Source of the DNA: Methylibium rhizosphaerae
GTDB lineage: Bacteria; Pseudomonadota; Gammaproteobacteria; Burkholderiales; Burkholderiaceae_C
Direction of reading: 5' to 3'
Length of the DNA stretch: 64,000 nucleotides
Assembly: GCF_006386545.1 (NCBI RefSeq)
Contig: NZ_SWAR01000022.1
Coordinates: forward strand, 27,804-91,803
The translations under genes were made by a program, and so were the position numbers. The notes under the pieces are model-generated. The model did not search any database. It was not told the DNA's origin and saw only the letters and a program-made list of their open reading frames with translations. This document shows positions 55,288 through 64,000 of the stretch, one piece after another (within the stretch, counting starts at the first letter, position 1; every line of letters starts with the position of its first letter).

Positions 55288-56325
55288 GTGGTGCAACGCA
55301 TTATAGGTGGTAAATCCTTGCCGCCGAGCGCCGGAAAAACACCCGGAAAACCAGCGGGGGCCCCCAGGCCGAGCCCTGCTGCGGTGCAGCACCTGGAGAT
55401 TGACGAAGCCAGCGCCGGCCAGCGGCTCGACAACTTCCTGATCAAGACGCTCAAGGGCGTGCCCAAGACGCACGTCTACCGGATCATCCGCAGCGGCGAG
55501 GTGCGGGTGAACAAGGGCCGGGCGGCCGCGGACACCCGGCTCGAGATGGGCGACAGCGTCCGCCTGCCGCCGGTGAAGCTGCCGGAAAAGGCCGAAAAGG
55601 CAGTCCCGGCGCGGGAGTTCCCGGTGCTGTTCGAGGACGACCACCTCATCGCCGTCAACAAGCCGGCCGGCGTGGCGGTGCATGGCGGCAGCGGCGTGAG
55701 CTTCGGCGTGATCGAGCAGTTGCGCCAGGCACGGCCGGACGCGAGGTTCCTCGAACTCGTGCACCGGCTCGACAAGGAAACTTCGGGCCTCCTGCTGGTG
55801 GCCAAGAAGCGCAGCGCGCTCACGCACCTGCAGGACCAGTTCCGCGGCCGCTCGACCGGCAAGACCTACGCCGCGCTGGTGGCGGGTGCCTGGCCTGCCA
55901 ACAGGAAGGTCATCGACATCGCGCTGCACAAGTACCTCACCAGCGAGGGCGAGCGCCGCGTGCGTGCGGTGTCGCCCGCGGCCGACGAAGGCAAGCGGTC
56001 CATCACCCTGGTGCAGGTGGTGCAGGCGTTCAAGGCCTGGACGCTGCTCGACGTGACCATCAAGACCGGCCGCACCCACCAGATCCGCGTCCACCTGGCG
56101 CATGAAGGCTGTCCCATCGTGGGCGACGAGAAATACGGCGACTTCGCACTCAACAAGTCGCTGGCCAAAGGCGAGGCGTTGCAAGGCGTGAAGTTCGAGC
56201 GCATGTTCCTGCACGCCAGGCGCCTGCGCTTCGACCACCCCGCGACCGGCGAGGCCATCGAACTCGAGGCGCCGCTGCCTGCAGAATGCCGGGACCTGCT
56301 TCACCACCTGCCCCCGAAGAAGTGA
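55288..56325 (+). CDS. rluC: 23S rRNA pseudouridine synthase RluC
   Basis: 345-residue RluA-family enzyme. The S4 domain (SAGQRLDNFLIKTLKGVPKTHVYRIIRSGEVRVN, shortened here) is followed by the catalytic core with D162 in HRLDKETSGLLL. RTHQIRVHLA and GDEKYGD complete the motifs. It modifies U955, U2504 and U2580 in E. coli. The rne-rluC divergent arrangement matches E. coli. The GTG start at 55288 is uncertain, because the rne -10 lies just inside and the first 33 residues are not conserved. Confidence 0.92.
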   Translation: MVQRIIGGKSLPPSAGKTPGKPAGAPRPSPAAVQHLEIDEASAGQRLDNFLIKTLKGVPKTHVYRIIRSGEVRVNKGRAAADTRLEMGDSVRLPPVKLPEKAEKAVPAREFPVLFEDDHLIAVNKPAGVAVHGGSGVSFGVIEQLRQARPDARFLELVHRLDKETSGLLLVAKKRSALTHLQDQFRGRSTGKTYAALVAGAWPANRKVIDIALHKYLTSEGERRVRAVSPAADEGKRSITLVQVVQAFKAWTLLDVTIKTGRTHQIRVHLAHEGCPIVGDEKYGDFALNKSLAKGEALQGVKFERMFLHARRLRFDHPATGEAIELEAPLPAECRDLLHHLPPKK

Positions 56326-56993
56326 CCGACACCCACCGCCCGCGCCAGTTCGACCTCGTCGTGTTCGACTGGGACGGCACCCTGTTCGACTCCACCCGGC
56401 TCATCGTCAAGTGCATCCAGGCGGCCTGCACCGACCTGGCCGTGCCGGTGCCCAGCGATGCCGACGCCGCCTACGTGATCGGCCTGGGCCTGCACGACGC
56501 GCTCAAGTACGTGGTGCCCGGCCTGCCCGAAGAGCGCTATCCGGAGCTGGGCCAGCGCTACCGCCACCATTACTTCAGGAGCCAGCACGAGCTGACGCTG
56601 TTCCCCGGCACGCTGGCCATGCTCGATGCGCTGAAGCAGCGCCACCACTGGCTGGCCGTGGCCACCGGCAAGACGCGCCATGGCCTCGACGAAGCACTGA
56701 AGACGGTGCAGCTGCGCGGCATGTTCGACGGTTCGCGCACGGCCGACGAAACCGCGTCCAAGCCCGATCCGCTGATGCTCAACGAACTGATGCGCGAGTT
56801 CGGCACCGAGCCGCAGCGCACGCTGATGATCGGCGACACCACGCACGACCTGCAGATGGCGGCCAATGCCGGCACCGCCTGCATCGGCGTGGGCTACGGC
56901 GCGCACGCGCACGACAGCTTCGCCGAGTTCTCGCCGCGCTTCGTGGCCCACTCGGTGCCCGAGCTGCAGGCCTGGCTCCTTCAGCATGCCTGA
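56322..56993 (+). CDS. HAD-family phosphatase (phosphoglycolate phosphatase-like)
   Basis: 223-residue HAD hydrolase. The nucleophile motif FDWDGTLFDS carries D16 and D18. Motif II is VATGKTR, the lysine is in SKPDP, and motif IV is MIGDTTHDLQMA. The cap domain (about 24-85) is helical, as in Gph-like enzymes. The GTG start at 56322 overlaps the rluC stop as GTGA. The substrate is unknown. Confidence 0.88.
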   Translation: MTDTHRPRQFDLVVFDWDGTLFDSTRLIVKCIQAACTDLAVPVPSDADAAYVIGLGLHDALKYVVPGLPEERYPELGQRYRHHYFRSQHELTLFPGTLAMLDALKQRHHWLAVATGKTRHGLDEALKTVQLRGMFDGSRTADETASKPDPLMLNELMREFGTEPQRTLMIGDTTHDLQMAANAGTACIGVGYGAHAHDSFAEFSPRFVAHSVPELQAWLLQHA

Positions 56994-57387
56994 CGCCGGC
57001 GACCTGCCCGCGCCGGCCGCAGGCGGCGAGTTCCTGTGCGCCTCGGCCGAACTGGCCGAACGCGGCCGCGCCTACCTTTTCGACGTGCTGGAGTACGGCC
57101 GCAGCGTGCGCGCCTTCGCGCTGCGCATCGACGGGCAGGTGGTGGCCTACCTCAACCGCTGCGTGCATGTGCCGGCCGAGATGGACTGGCAGCCCGGCGA
57201 GTTCCTCGACAGCAGTCGCGAGTTCATCCTCTGCTCGACGCACGGCGCCGCCTACGAGCCCAAGGGCGGCCGCTGCATCGGTGGCCCCTGCGGCCGCGGC
57301 CGGCTCACGGCCTTGTCGGTGAGCGAGCGTGACGGCATGGTGTATTGGTATCCTTCCCGCGACATCCGTCCTGTATTTGCCGCCTGA
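56986..57387 (+). CDS. Rieske [2Fe-2S] domain protein
   Basis: 133-residue single-domain protein. The cluster ligands are C-x-H in NRCVHVP and C-x-x-H in LCSTHGAAYEP. The ending VYWYPSRDIRPV is typical of small Rieske proteins near sppA in betaproteobacteria. It overlaps the HAD gene by 8 bp, so it is co-translated. It is soluble with no membrane helix. The electron partner is unknown. Confidence 0.88.
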   Translation: MPDAGDLPAPAAGGEFLCASAELAERGRAYLFDVLEYGRSVRAFALRIDGQVVAYLNRCVHVPAEMDWQPGEFLDSSREFILCSTHGAAYEPKGGRCIGGPCGRGRLTALSVSERDGMVYWYPSRDIRPVFAA

Positions 57388-57413
57388 CTGCGCGGCCCCC
57401 GGAAAGCCCCCTC

Positions 57414-58433
57414 ATGAGCACGCTAGACGACCCTTCCCGTCCTGAGCCCGGTTTCAACCTGCCTTCTCCTTCCCCTTCGGCCGAGCCGCGGCAGGAGCCT
57501 CCCGCAATGCCGGCGCGCGACGACGGCATCGCCCGCGAATTCGCGATGGCCTACCTGACCGACCGCAAGCGCGAGCGGCGCTGGCGCCTGTTCTTCCGCT
57601 TCGCCTGGCTGCTGGTGTTCATCGCCATCGCCTGGGCGCTGGTTGCCGAGCGCAGCGCCACCAGCGTGCCGAATGGCCCGCACACCGCGCTGGTCGAGGT
57701 GCGCGGCGAAATCGCCAGCGACACCGAGGCCAGTGCCGAAGTCATGGTCTCCGGCCTGCGCGCCGCCTTCGAGGACGTGGGCGCCAAAGCAGTGGTGCTG
57801 CGCATCAACTCGCCCGGCGGCAGCCCGGTGCAGGCCGGCATCATCAACGACGAGATCCAGCGCCTGAAGGCAAAGCACGGCAAGCCGGTGTACGCGGTGT
57901 GCGAGGAGCTCTGCGCCTCGGCCGCCTACTACATCGCCGCCGGGGCCGACGAGGTGTTCGTCGACAAGGCGTCCATCGTCGGCTCCATCGGCGTGCTGAT
58001 GGACGGCTTCGGCTTCACCGGCACGATGGACAAGCTGGGCATCGAGCGCCGCCTGCTCACCGCCGGCACCAACAAGGGCATGCTCGATCCGTTCTCGCCG
58101 CAGAACGAGCAGCACCGCGCCTATGCGCAGACCATGATCGACCAGATTCACCAGCAGTTCATCGCGGTGGTGAAGCACGGCCGCGGAAAGCGCCTGAAGG
58201 AAACGCCCGAAACCTTCTCGGGCCTCTTCTGGAACGGCCAGCAGGCCATCGACCAGGGCCTGGCCGACAAGCTGGGCAGCCTGGACTTCGTGGCCCGCGA
58301 AGTGGTCAAGGCCGAAGAGGTGATCGACTACACGCCGAAGGAAAACCTGGCCGAGCGCCTGAGCAAGCGTTTCGGTTCGGCCATCGGCGAAGGCGCGGTG
58401 CGCGCGCTGCGCGCGGTCACCAGCATCCGCTGA
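57414..58433 (+). CDS. sppA: S49-family signal peptide peptidase (SppA-like)
   Basis: 339-residue membrane-bound serine protease. A proline-rich cytoplasmic N-terminus leads to one helix at about 60-78. The catalytic S169 (ELCASAAYY) and K221 (AGTNKGMLDPF) are 52 residues apart, as in the short SppA form. INSPGGSPVQAG and ASIVGSIGVLMDGFG are conserved. It degrades cleaved signal peptides or misfolded membrane proteins. It starts 27 bp after the Rieske gene. Confidence 0.92.
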   Translation: MSTLDDPSRPEPGFNLPSPSPSAEPRQEPPAMPARDDGIAREFAMAYLTDRKRERRWRLFFRFAWLLVFIAIAWALVAERSATSVPNGPHTALVEVRGEIASDTEASAEVMVSGLRAAFEDVGAKAVVLRINSPGGSPVQAGIINDEIQRLKAKHGKPVYAVCEELCASAAYYIAAGADEVFVDKASIVGSIGVLMDGFGFTGTMDKLGIERRLLTAGTNKGMLDPFSPQNEQHRAYAQTMIDQIHQQFIAVVKHGRGKRLKETPETFSGLFWNGQQAIDQGLADKLGSLDFVAREVVKAEEVIDYTPKENLAERLSKRFGSAIGEGAVRALRAVTSIR

Positions 58434-58451
58434 CCGTGCGCGGTCTGCGGT

Positions 58452-59102
58452 TCACCCGCAGACCAGCAGCCCCTTGGTCTCGATGAAGCGCACCACCTCG
58501 TCGAGCCCTGCCCGCGTCTTGAGGTTGGTCATCGCATAAGGCAGGGTCGGCCGCATGCGTTTCGTGTCGGCCTCCATCACGGACAGGTCGGCCCCTACGT
58601 GCGGCGCGAGGTCGGTCTTGTTGATGACGAAGAGGTCGCTCTTGGTGATGCCCGGGCCGCCCTTGCGGGGAATCTTCTCGCCGGCGGCCACGTCGATCAC
58701 GTAGATCGTGAGGTCGCTCAGCTCGGGGCTGAAGGTGGCCGCGAGGTTGTCGCCGCCCGACTCGATGAACACGATGTCGGCGTCCGGAAACTTCGCCAGC
58801 ATGCGGTCCACCGCCTCGAGGTTGATCGACGCGTCCTCGCGGATGGCGGTGTGCGGGCAGCCGCCGGTTTCCACGCCCATGATGCGCTCCGGCTCCAGCG
58901 CGCCGGCCACGGTGAGCAGGCGCTGGTCTTCCTTGGTGTAGATGTCGTTGGTGACGACCACCAGGTCCCAGCGCTCGCGCATGGTCTTGCAGAGCATTTC
59001 GACCAGCGTGGTCTTGCCGGAGCCGACCGGCCCGCCCACGCCCACCCGCAGCGGGGGCAGTTTCTTGGTGCGGTTGGGAATCGAGTGAAGCAGTGTGGTC
59101 AT
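58452..59102 (-). CDS. ureG: urease accessory GTPase UreG
   Basis: 216-residue SIMIBI GTPase that powers nickel delivery to urease. The P-loop GPVGSGKTT is at 24-32, C82-P83-H84 ([11 protein letters not shown]) is the Ni/Zn site, and [15 protein letters not shown] and [12 protein letters not shown] are conserved. It overlaps ureF by ATGA. Urease structural genes are not in the window. Confidence 0.97.
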   Translation of the reverse strand: MTTLLHSIPNRTKKLPPLRVGVGGPVGSGKTTLVEMLCKTMRERWDLVVVTNDIYTKEDQRLLTVAGALEPERIMGVETGGCPHTAIREDASINLEAVDRMLAKFPDADIVFIESGGDNLAATFSPELSDLTIYVIDVAAGEKIPRKGGPGITKSDLFVINKTDLAPHVGADLSVMEADTKRMRPTLPYAMTNLKTRAGLDEVVRFIETKGLLVCG

Positions 59103-59818
59103 GAGCGGAAGAGTCGCGAGTACTGGGTTTCGTGCCGTGCCGACAGGATGGCCAGGCCGGGTGAAAAGGACTGGCGCTCGCTGTCGGCCAGCGCCAGTGC
59201 TGCATCCACTGCAGCGGGGATCGCATCGGCCAGCGCGCCGAGGATGCGCTGGCCGGCGCTCTGGCCCAGCGGCACAGCCTTGATGGCAGCCTGTGCCATG
59301 TTCTCGGCCCAGCCGAAGGCAAAGGCCAGGGCCGCATCGCGCGGCGTCGCGGCGGTCAGCGCGGCCGCCAGCGCATAGGCCACCGGGTAGCACGGCGCCG
59401 GCTTCAGGCCCCGAAGCGCGGCGAGTGCCGAAGCCGGCGCATCGGGGCGCAGCCTGAGCCACTCGACGAACGAGCGGCCCATCTGCTCGGCCTGCAGCCG
59501 CAACTCGGCGCTCTCGCGGGTGGTGAGCAGCCAGGTGTTGAGCTCCTCGATGCGATCGAGGTCCTGCCGTCGCCAGGCCGACACTGCAACGCCCAGCACG
59601 GCGAGGTCGCAGCGGGCCAGCGTCAGCGCCAGCTGGTCGAGAAGCCAGCCGCGGGCATGTTCCTCATCGGTCACGAGGCCGGCGTCGACCGCGGCCTCCA
59701 GCCCCTCTGAATAGCTGAATCCGCCCACGGGCAAGGCCGGCGAGGCCAGCCACATCAGCTGCAGCAGGCTGGAGGCGGGCAACGGCTGGGGCCGTGCCGG
59801 CAGGCGTCGCGGCTTCAA
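59099..59818 (-). CDS. ureF: urease accessory protein UreF
   Basis: 239-residue UreF, which bridges UreG and apo-urease. [21 protein letters not shown] is the family signature, and [23 protein letters not shown] the C-terminal conserved block. Translation probably begins at TTG (59818), whose first bases overlap the ureE stop (TTGA). The next in-frame ATG is inside the conserved region. Confidence 0.93.
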   Translation of the reverse strand: MKPRRLPARPQPLPASSLLQLMWLASPALPVGGFSYSEGLEAAVDAGLVTDEEHARGWLLDQLALTLARCDLAVLGVAVSAWRRQDLDRIEELNTWLLTTRESAELRLQAEQMGRSFVEWLRLRPDAPASALAALRGLKPAPCYPVAYALAAALTAATPRDAALAFAFGWAENMAQAAIKAVPLGQSAGQRILGALADAIPAAVDAALALADSERQSFSPGLAILSARHETQYSRLFRS

Positions 59819-60336
59819 TGGTGTTCGTGGCCGTGATGGTGGTCGTGGCCGTGATCGTGGTGGTGGTCATGCCCGTGGCCGCCGGCCGCGTAGGCGCCCG
59901 ATTCAGGCTCGAACGGTGCCTGCGCCTCGCTCACGATCAGGTGCATCTGGCGCAGCATGTCGGCCAGCACATGATCGGGCTCGAGCTTCAGGTGGTCGGA
60001 CTGCAGCTCCAGCTGCACATGGCGGTTGCCCAGGTGGTAGGCCGCCCGCAGCAGGTCGAAGGGCGAGCCGTGCTCGGCGCAGTGGCGCACCACCAGCACC
60101 GGCTGCGCTGCAGCCTCCACCCGCACCAGCGAGCCATCGTCGACCACCAGCACGTCGCCTCCGCGCACCACCGCGCCGCGCGGCAGGAACACCCCCAGCG
60201 GGCGGCCGGTGCTGTCGACGGCATCGAAGCGGCTCTTCTGCCGCACGTCCCAGTCGAGCACCACGGTGGCGGCGCGTTTCACCAGGGCCGGCGCGAGGCC
60301 GCGGCCTTGCGGGATGAGTTTGTTGACGCTGTGCAT
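59815..60336 (-). CDS. ureE: urease nickel metallochaperone UreE
   Basis: 173-residue UreE. The N-terminal peptide-binding domain ([27 protein letters not shown]) is followed by the metal-binding domain with GNRH at 103-106. The tail (154-173) is almost entirely His, Asp and Gly, able to bind several nickel ions. It is first in the ureEFG operon, and its promoter should lie in the 127 bp before the divergent AsmA gene. Confidence 0.95.
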   Translation of the reverse strand: MHSVNKLIPQGRGLAPALVKRAATVVLDWDVRQKSRFDAVDSTGRPLGVFLPRGAVVRGGDVLVVDDGSLVRVEAAAQPVLVVRHCAEHGSPFDLLRAAYHLGNRHVQLELQSDHLKLEPDHVLADMLRQMHLIVSEAQAPFEPESGAYAAGGHGHDHHHDHGHDHHHGHEHH

Positions 60337-60463
60337 GGGCGCGAGTATGACGGCTGTCGGCGCCGGCCTACACCGGTGTGGCCGCGCCGCTGATGGCAGG
60401 GGCAGGGGGCTGCGACGAAGGTGCAAGAAGCACGCCCAATCCGACCAACGCCTCATCAGCACC

Positions 60464-62518
60464 ATGCCCTGGACGACGTCGCTCCGCCGCAACCGCTGGC
60501 TGCTTGCCTTGCTGGCCGTGCTGCTGCTGCTCGTGGTGGCCTTCAGCGTGCCGTGGCGGCTCAACTTCGCCCGCGACTGGATCGCCGAGCGCACCCAGGC
60601 CGCCACCGGCCGTGCACTGCGGCTCGAGGGCGACATCTGGTGGCACTGGGGCCGCCTGGGGCGGCTCGAGGTGAACGGGCTGCGGTTCGCCAACCCGGCC
60701 TGGGCCGGCCGGCCCGACATGGTGAGCGCGCAATCGATCGATGCCCGCATCGCACTGTGGCCGCTGCTCACCCAGCGCCGGCTGCAGATCGTCGAAGTGC
60801 GCATGCACCAGCCCGACGTCTGGCTCGAGAGCAATGCGCAGGGCCAGCGCAACTGGCTGCTCGACACCAAGCAGAGCGACGAGGGCTCGCGCATCGAGCT
60901 GGGCCGCGTGTGGCTCGACAACGGCGTGCTGCGCCTGCGGCAGCCCCACCTGCAGACCGACGTGCGGGCCAGCTTCCAGAGCGTCGTGCAGGACGAGAAG
61001 GCGCGACTGCGGGTTGGAGCCGAAGGGCAGTGGAACGGCCTGCCGCTGCGTGCAGCCGGCACCGGCGACGACGTGCTCCAGCTGCGCGAGGCGAACAAGC
61101 CCTACGGCCTGGACGTGGACGCTTCCATCGGCCTCACCCGCGTGCGAGCCGCCGGGCAGGTGACCGGACTCCTCGCGCCCAAGGCGGCGGACCTGCGCAT
61201 CGAAGTGCAGGGCCGCACCTTGGCCGAGTGGTACCGCATCGTCCATGTGGGACTGCCCGAGACGCCCGCCTACCAGACCGCCGGCCGGGTGCGGCTGGAC
61301 CGCGGCGTGTGGTGGTACGAGGACTTCACCAGCCGGGTCGGCAGGAGCGACCTGTCCGGCCAGATCCGCTTCGAGCCGCGTGACGCGCGGCCCTTCGTCG
61401 GCGGGCGGCTGCATTCGAAGCTGCTGGACCTGAACGACCTGGGCCCGGTGGTGGGCAAGACGACGAAGCCGGTCACGGCCGGCCCGGCGGCGGCCCGCGC
61501 ATCGGAGGCCGCGTCGGCGCCGCCCGAGGCAGCCGCGTCGCGCCCGGCGCAAAGGCCCACGTCGGGCGCCTCCACCGCGCGGGTGAAGGGCGGCCGCGTG
61601 CTGCCGCAGCGCGGCTTCAGCGCCGAGAAATGGGACACGCTGGATGCCGACCTGCAGTTCGAGGCCCAGGCCATCCGCAACCTCGGCTCCATGCCCTTCG
61701 ACAACCTGAAGACCCGCGTCGTCATGGACGACCGCAAGCTCACCCTCGACCCGCTGCGGCTCGGTTTCGCCGGCGGCAGCGTGGCCGGCTCCCTGCAGAT
61801 CGACGGCCGGGTGCAGCCCATGGCGGCGCGGCTGAGCGCGCGGTTCAACCGCCTGCAGCTCGAGCAGCTGCTGCCGCGGGTGCGCAACACGCGGGCCGCC
61901 TTCGGCCAGCTCAACGGGCGCGCCACGCTGGCGGGGCGCGGCAACTCGTATGCGCAGATGCTCGGCACCTCGCAAGGCGAGATGCAGCTGGCCATGGGCC
62001 GCGGGCGCATCAGCAACCTGCTGATCGAGCTGGTGGACCTCGACCTGGCCGAAGCGCTGAAGTTCCTCGTCGCCGGCGACCGCAACATCCCGGTGCGCTG
62101 CGCGCTGGCCGACGTGGGTTTCGAGCGCGGCGTGATGAGTTCGCGCGCCATCGTGTTCGACACCGCCGACACGGTGGTCGATGCACGCGGCACGGCCGAC
62201 CTCGCGAAGGAAACGCTCGACGTGAAGGTGACGCCGCTGCCGAAGGACCGCAGCCCGCTGACCCTGCGCGTGCCGTTCACCGTGCAGGGCAGCTTCGCCG
62301 ACCCGAGCGTGAAGCCGGAGATGGGCAAGCTGCTGGCGCGCGGCGGCGGCGCCTTGCTGCTGGGCGCCTTGGTCAACCCGCTGGCCGCGCTGATCCCGCT
62401 GATCGAGACCGGCCCCGGGGCGGACAGCGACTGCTCGGCCCTGATGGCCCGCGCCCGCGGCGAGGGCGTGAAGGCGATCGACGCCGAGCCGCCGGCCGCC
62501 GGGCCGGGCAGGCGCTAG
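60464..62518 (+). CDS. AsmA-family inner-membrane/periplasmic protein
   Basis: 684-residue AsmA-like protein. An N-terminal helix (about 13-27) is followed by WRLNFARDWIAERTQAATGRALRLEGD, the family's opening, and long beta-rich periplasmic segments. A low-complexity Ala/Pro/Ser linker is at about 345-370. The C-terminal block (RISNLLIELVDLDLAEALKFL, DTVVDARGTADLAKE) is conserved. Proteins of this family act in phospholipid transport and outer-membrane assembly. The stop TAG lies in the CTAG target duplication of the IS element, but the protein appears intact. Confidence 0.85.
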   Translation: MPWTTSLRRNRWLLALLAVLLLLVVAFSVPWRLNFARDWIAERTQAATGRALRLEGDIWWHWGRLGRLEVNGLRFANPAWAGRPDMVSAQSIDARIALWPLLTQRRLQIVEVRMHQPDVWLESNAQGQRNWLLDTKQSDEGSRIELGRVWLDNGVLRLRQPHLQTDVRASFQSVVQDEKARLRVGAEGQWNGLPLRAAGTGDDVLQLREANKPYGLDVDASIGLTRVRAAGQVTGLLAPKAADLRIEVQGRTLAEWYRIVHVGLPETPAYQTAGRVRLDRGVWWYEDFTSRVGRSDLSGQIRFEPRDARPFVGGRLHSKLLDLNDLGPVVGKTTKPVTAGPAAARASEAASAPPEAAASRPAQRPTSGASTARVKGGRVLPQRGFSAEKWDTLDADLQFEAQAIRNLGSMPFDNLKTRVVMDDRKLTLDPLRLGFAGGSVAGSLQIDGRVQPMAARLSARFNRLQLEQLLPRVRNTRAAFGQLNGRATLAGRGNSYAQMLGTSQGEMQLAMGRGRISNLLIELVDLDLAEALKFLVAGDRNIPVRCALADVGFERGVMSSRAIVFDTADTVVDARGTADLAKETLDVKVTPLPKDRSPLTLRVPFTVQGSFADPSVKPEMGKLLARGGGALLLGALVNPLAALIPLIETGPGADSDCSALMARARGEGVKAIDAEPPAAGPGRR
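62515..62518. repeat. CTAG target-site duplication, left copy
   Basis: CTAG immediately left of the IS end; the right copy is at 63872-63875. A 4-bp CTAG duplication fits IS5-type insertion. The TAG is also the asmA stop. Confidence 0.85.
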
Positions 62519-63871
62519 CAGGCTGTTGAAATTCGCCCGCGCAAATGCTGATTCGCGAAAGGCGGGTTGTTGATACCGTGCAGACCGACATAACGACGCG
62601 GGCGACGCCGATGCGCGGATGTGACGGAATGCAGGAAGGCCTGTTCACGCTGGCCAAGCTTGATGACTTCGTTCCGGCGGATCACCCGCTGCGGGCGATT
62701 CGGGTGCTGGTCAACGAGGCGCTGGTCGCCCTGAACGAGCTGTTCAACTCGATCTACGCCGACAGCGGCCGAGCGTCCATCGCGCCCGAGAAGCTCCTGC
62801 GAGCGATGCTCATCCAAGTGTTCTTCTCGGTTCGCAGCGAGCGGCAGCTGATGGAGCAGGTTCGCTACAACCTGCTGTTCCGCTGGTTCATCGGCTTGGC
62901 GATCGACGACGAGGTCTGGGATCACTCGGTGTTCTCCAAGAACCGCGACCGCCTGCTCGAGCATGCCGTGGTCGAGCGCTTCTTCACCGAGGTGATGCGC
63001 CTGGCCGACCAGCGCAAGCTGCTCAGCAAGGAGCACTTCTCGGTGGACGGCACGTTGATCCAGGCGTGGGCCAGCCACAAGAGCTTTGTGCCCAAGGATG
63101 GTGGCGACCCGGGCGCGGGCAGCGGCGGCGCGGGTGGCCGCAACACGGAAAAGGATTGGAAGGGCAAGCCGCGAAGCAACGACACGCATGCCAGCACGAC
63201 GGACCCTGACGCGCGGCTGTTCCGCAAAGGCAAAAGCCAGGCGGCAATCCTGGGATACCAAGGTCATGTGCTGATGGAGAACCGATCGGGGCTGGTCGTG
63301 AGTGCCGTGGTCTCGCACGCTGACGGGTTCGGCGAACGCACGGCAGCGCTGGCGATGCTGGACACCTTGCCGGGCAAGGGACCCAAGACCCTGGGCACCG
63401 ACAAGGGCTACGACACGCGCGACTTCATCGCCGGCTGTCGCAAGCGAGGCGTCACACCCCATGTTGCGAGCAACGTGACGCACCAAGGCGGCAGTGCCAT
63501 CGATGGGCGCACGACGCGTCACGCTGGCTACAGAGTCAGCCAAGTGGTCCGCAAGCGCATCGAAGAACACTTCGGCTGGGGCAAGACTGTTGGCCGTATC
63601 AGGCAGACGGTGTACCGCGGCATCAAGCGCGTCGATCAGCACTTCAAGCTGACGATGACGGCGAGCAACATTGTGCGAATGGCCCGAATACTGGTCAGCG
63701 TTCCGCAAGGAGTCACGCAATGAACCACTGCAAGAGCACTGATACGGGCAACAAACACGACGAACTGGCCTGCGGCAGCGCGTCGAGGGCCGCAGCAAAC
63801 GCTCGAATCGACATGAATTGCTCGTCATCAGCTGTATGCGGCGGTTCATCGCTGCGAAATTCAACAGCCTG
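62519..63871 (+). mobile_element. IS5-type insertion sequence, 1353 bp, intact
   Basis: The ends are CAGGCTGTTGAA...TTCAACAGCCTG, terminal inverted repeats of about 18 bp with one mismatch, flanked by CTAG direct repeats. It carries one full transposase gene. It lies immediately after asmA. Confidence 0.92.
62545..63723 (+). CDS. IS5-family transposase
   Basis: 392-residue DDE transposase. D168 (FSVDGTLIQAW), D286 (LGTDKGYDTRD) and E340 (RKRIEEHFGWGK) form the acidic triad. The N-terminal LAKLDDFVPADHPLRAI is typical of this group. Its size and complete motifs suggest an active enzyme. An alternative start at Met 23 is possible. The IS1182 group is the nearest alternative assignment, but the CTAG duplication favours IS5. 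Confidence 0.93.
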   Translation: MLIRERRVVDTVQTDITTRATPMRGCDGMQEGLFTLAKLDDFVPADHPLRAIRVLVNEALVALNELFNSIYADSGRASIAPEKLLRAMLIQVFFSVRSERQLMEQVRYNLLFRWFIGLAIDDEVWDHSVFSKNRDRLLEHAVVERFFTEVMRLADQRKLLSKEHFSVDGTLIQAWASHKSFVPKDGGDPGAGSGGAGGRNTEKDWKGKPRSNDTHASTTDPDARLFRKGKSQAAILGYQGHVLMENRSGLVVSAVVSHADGFGERTAALAMLDTLPGKGPKTLGTDKGYDTRDFIAGCRKRGVTPHVASNVTHQGGSAIDGRTTRHAGYRVSQVVRKRIEEHFGWGKTVGRIRQTVYRGIKRVDQHFKLTMTASNIVRMARILVSVPQGVTQ

Positions 63872-63875
63872 CTAG
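63872..63875. repeat. CTAG target-site duplication, right copy
   Basis: Direct repeat of 62515-62518. The 125 bp that follow to the window end contain no recognisable gene. Confidence 0.85.
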
Positions 63876-64000
63876 GGCCCTAGTCCACTGCGTCAGTGAA
63901 ATGGCACCCCCGCCGGGGCCGACAAGGGTGCAGGCGTAGGCGCGGTGCGCAGCCCAGGCTGGACGCCTGGGCAAGCGGCGCAACACCCGCATGCGCCCTT

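Noticed and set aside
62515..63864. 449-codon minus-strand frame in the IS element
   Set aside because: Antisense of the DDE transposase with no transposase or other motif.

Overview
The window is high-GC DNA from a betaproteobacterium, most likely order Burkholderiales (Rubrivivax/Roseateles/Leptothrix-type relatives). The main evidence is the gene order yceD-rpmF-plsX-fabHDG-acpP-fabF-rpoE-rseA-rseB-mucD-lepA-lepB-rnc-era-recO-pdxJ-acpS-nagZ, together with an RNase E carrying a long Arg/Gly/Glu-rich tail. No tRNA, rRNA, CRISPR array or prophage was found.

Region 1 (1-27.8 kb) is a large cell-surface polysaccharide locus in two convergent halves. The left half (+, 1-4805) has a truncated glycosyltransferase, a methyltransferase, a DegT-type sugar aminotransferase, a PglC-like phosphoglycosyltransferase and a PglF-like 4,6-dehydratase. 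Together they look like a module that makes and primes a 2-acetamido-4-amino-2,4,6-trideoxyhexose. The right half (-, 26525 down to 4822) begins with rfbB-rfbD. It continues with tviB and wbpP (UDP-GalNAcA), rfbA-rfbC, a MarR-type EPS regulator, wecD/wecE-like genes (dTDP-Fuc4NAc), a Wzx flippase, a Wzy/EpsG polymerase, three GT4 glycosyltransferases and an AsnB amidotransferase. It ends with a degenerate alkaline-phosphatase-fold protein, a transglutaminase-like lipoprotein and an exported beta-helix protein. RfbA and RfbB make the dTDP-4-keto-6-deoxyglucose shared by the rhamnose and Fuc4NAc branches. A WecA/MraY-type initiator (+, 26671) is divergent from rfbB.

Region 2 (27.8-50.2 kb) is core genome: an RhlE helicase, a short RsmI-like methylase and Maf, then ribosome/fatty-acid synthesis (yceD to fabF), the sigma-E stress operon (rpoE, rseA, rseB, mucD) and the translation/secretion/RNA-processing run lepA to nagZ. 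A roughly 560-bp gap between mucD and lepA holds a terminator, a perfect DnaA box and a candidate small RNA.

Region 3 (50.4-64 kb) has a secreted GH16-CBM6 glucanase, rne with a long leader, rluC, a HAD phosphatase, a Rieske protein and an SppA-type protease. It also has ureEFG without urease structural genes, an AsmA-family protein, and a complete IS5-type element inserted exactly at the asmA stop codon.
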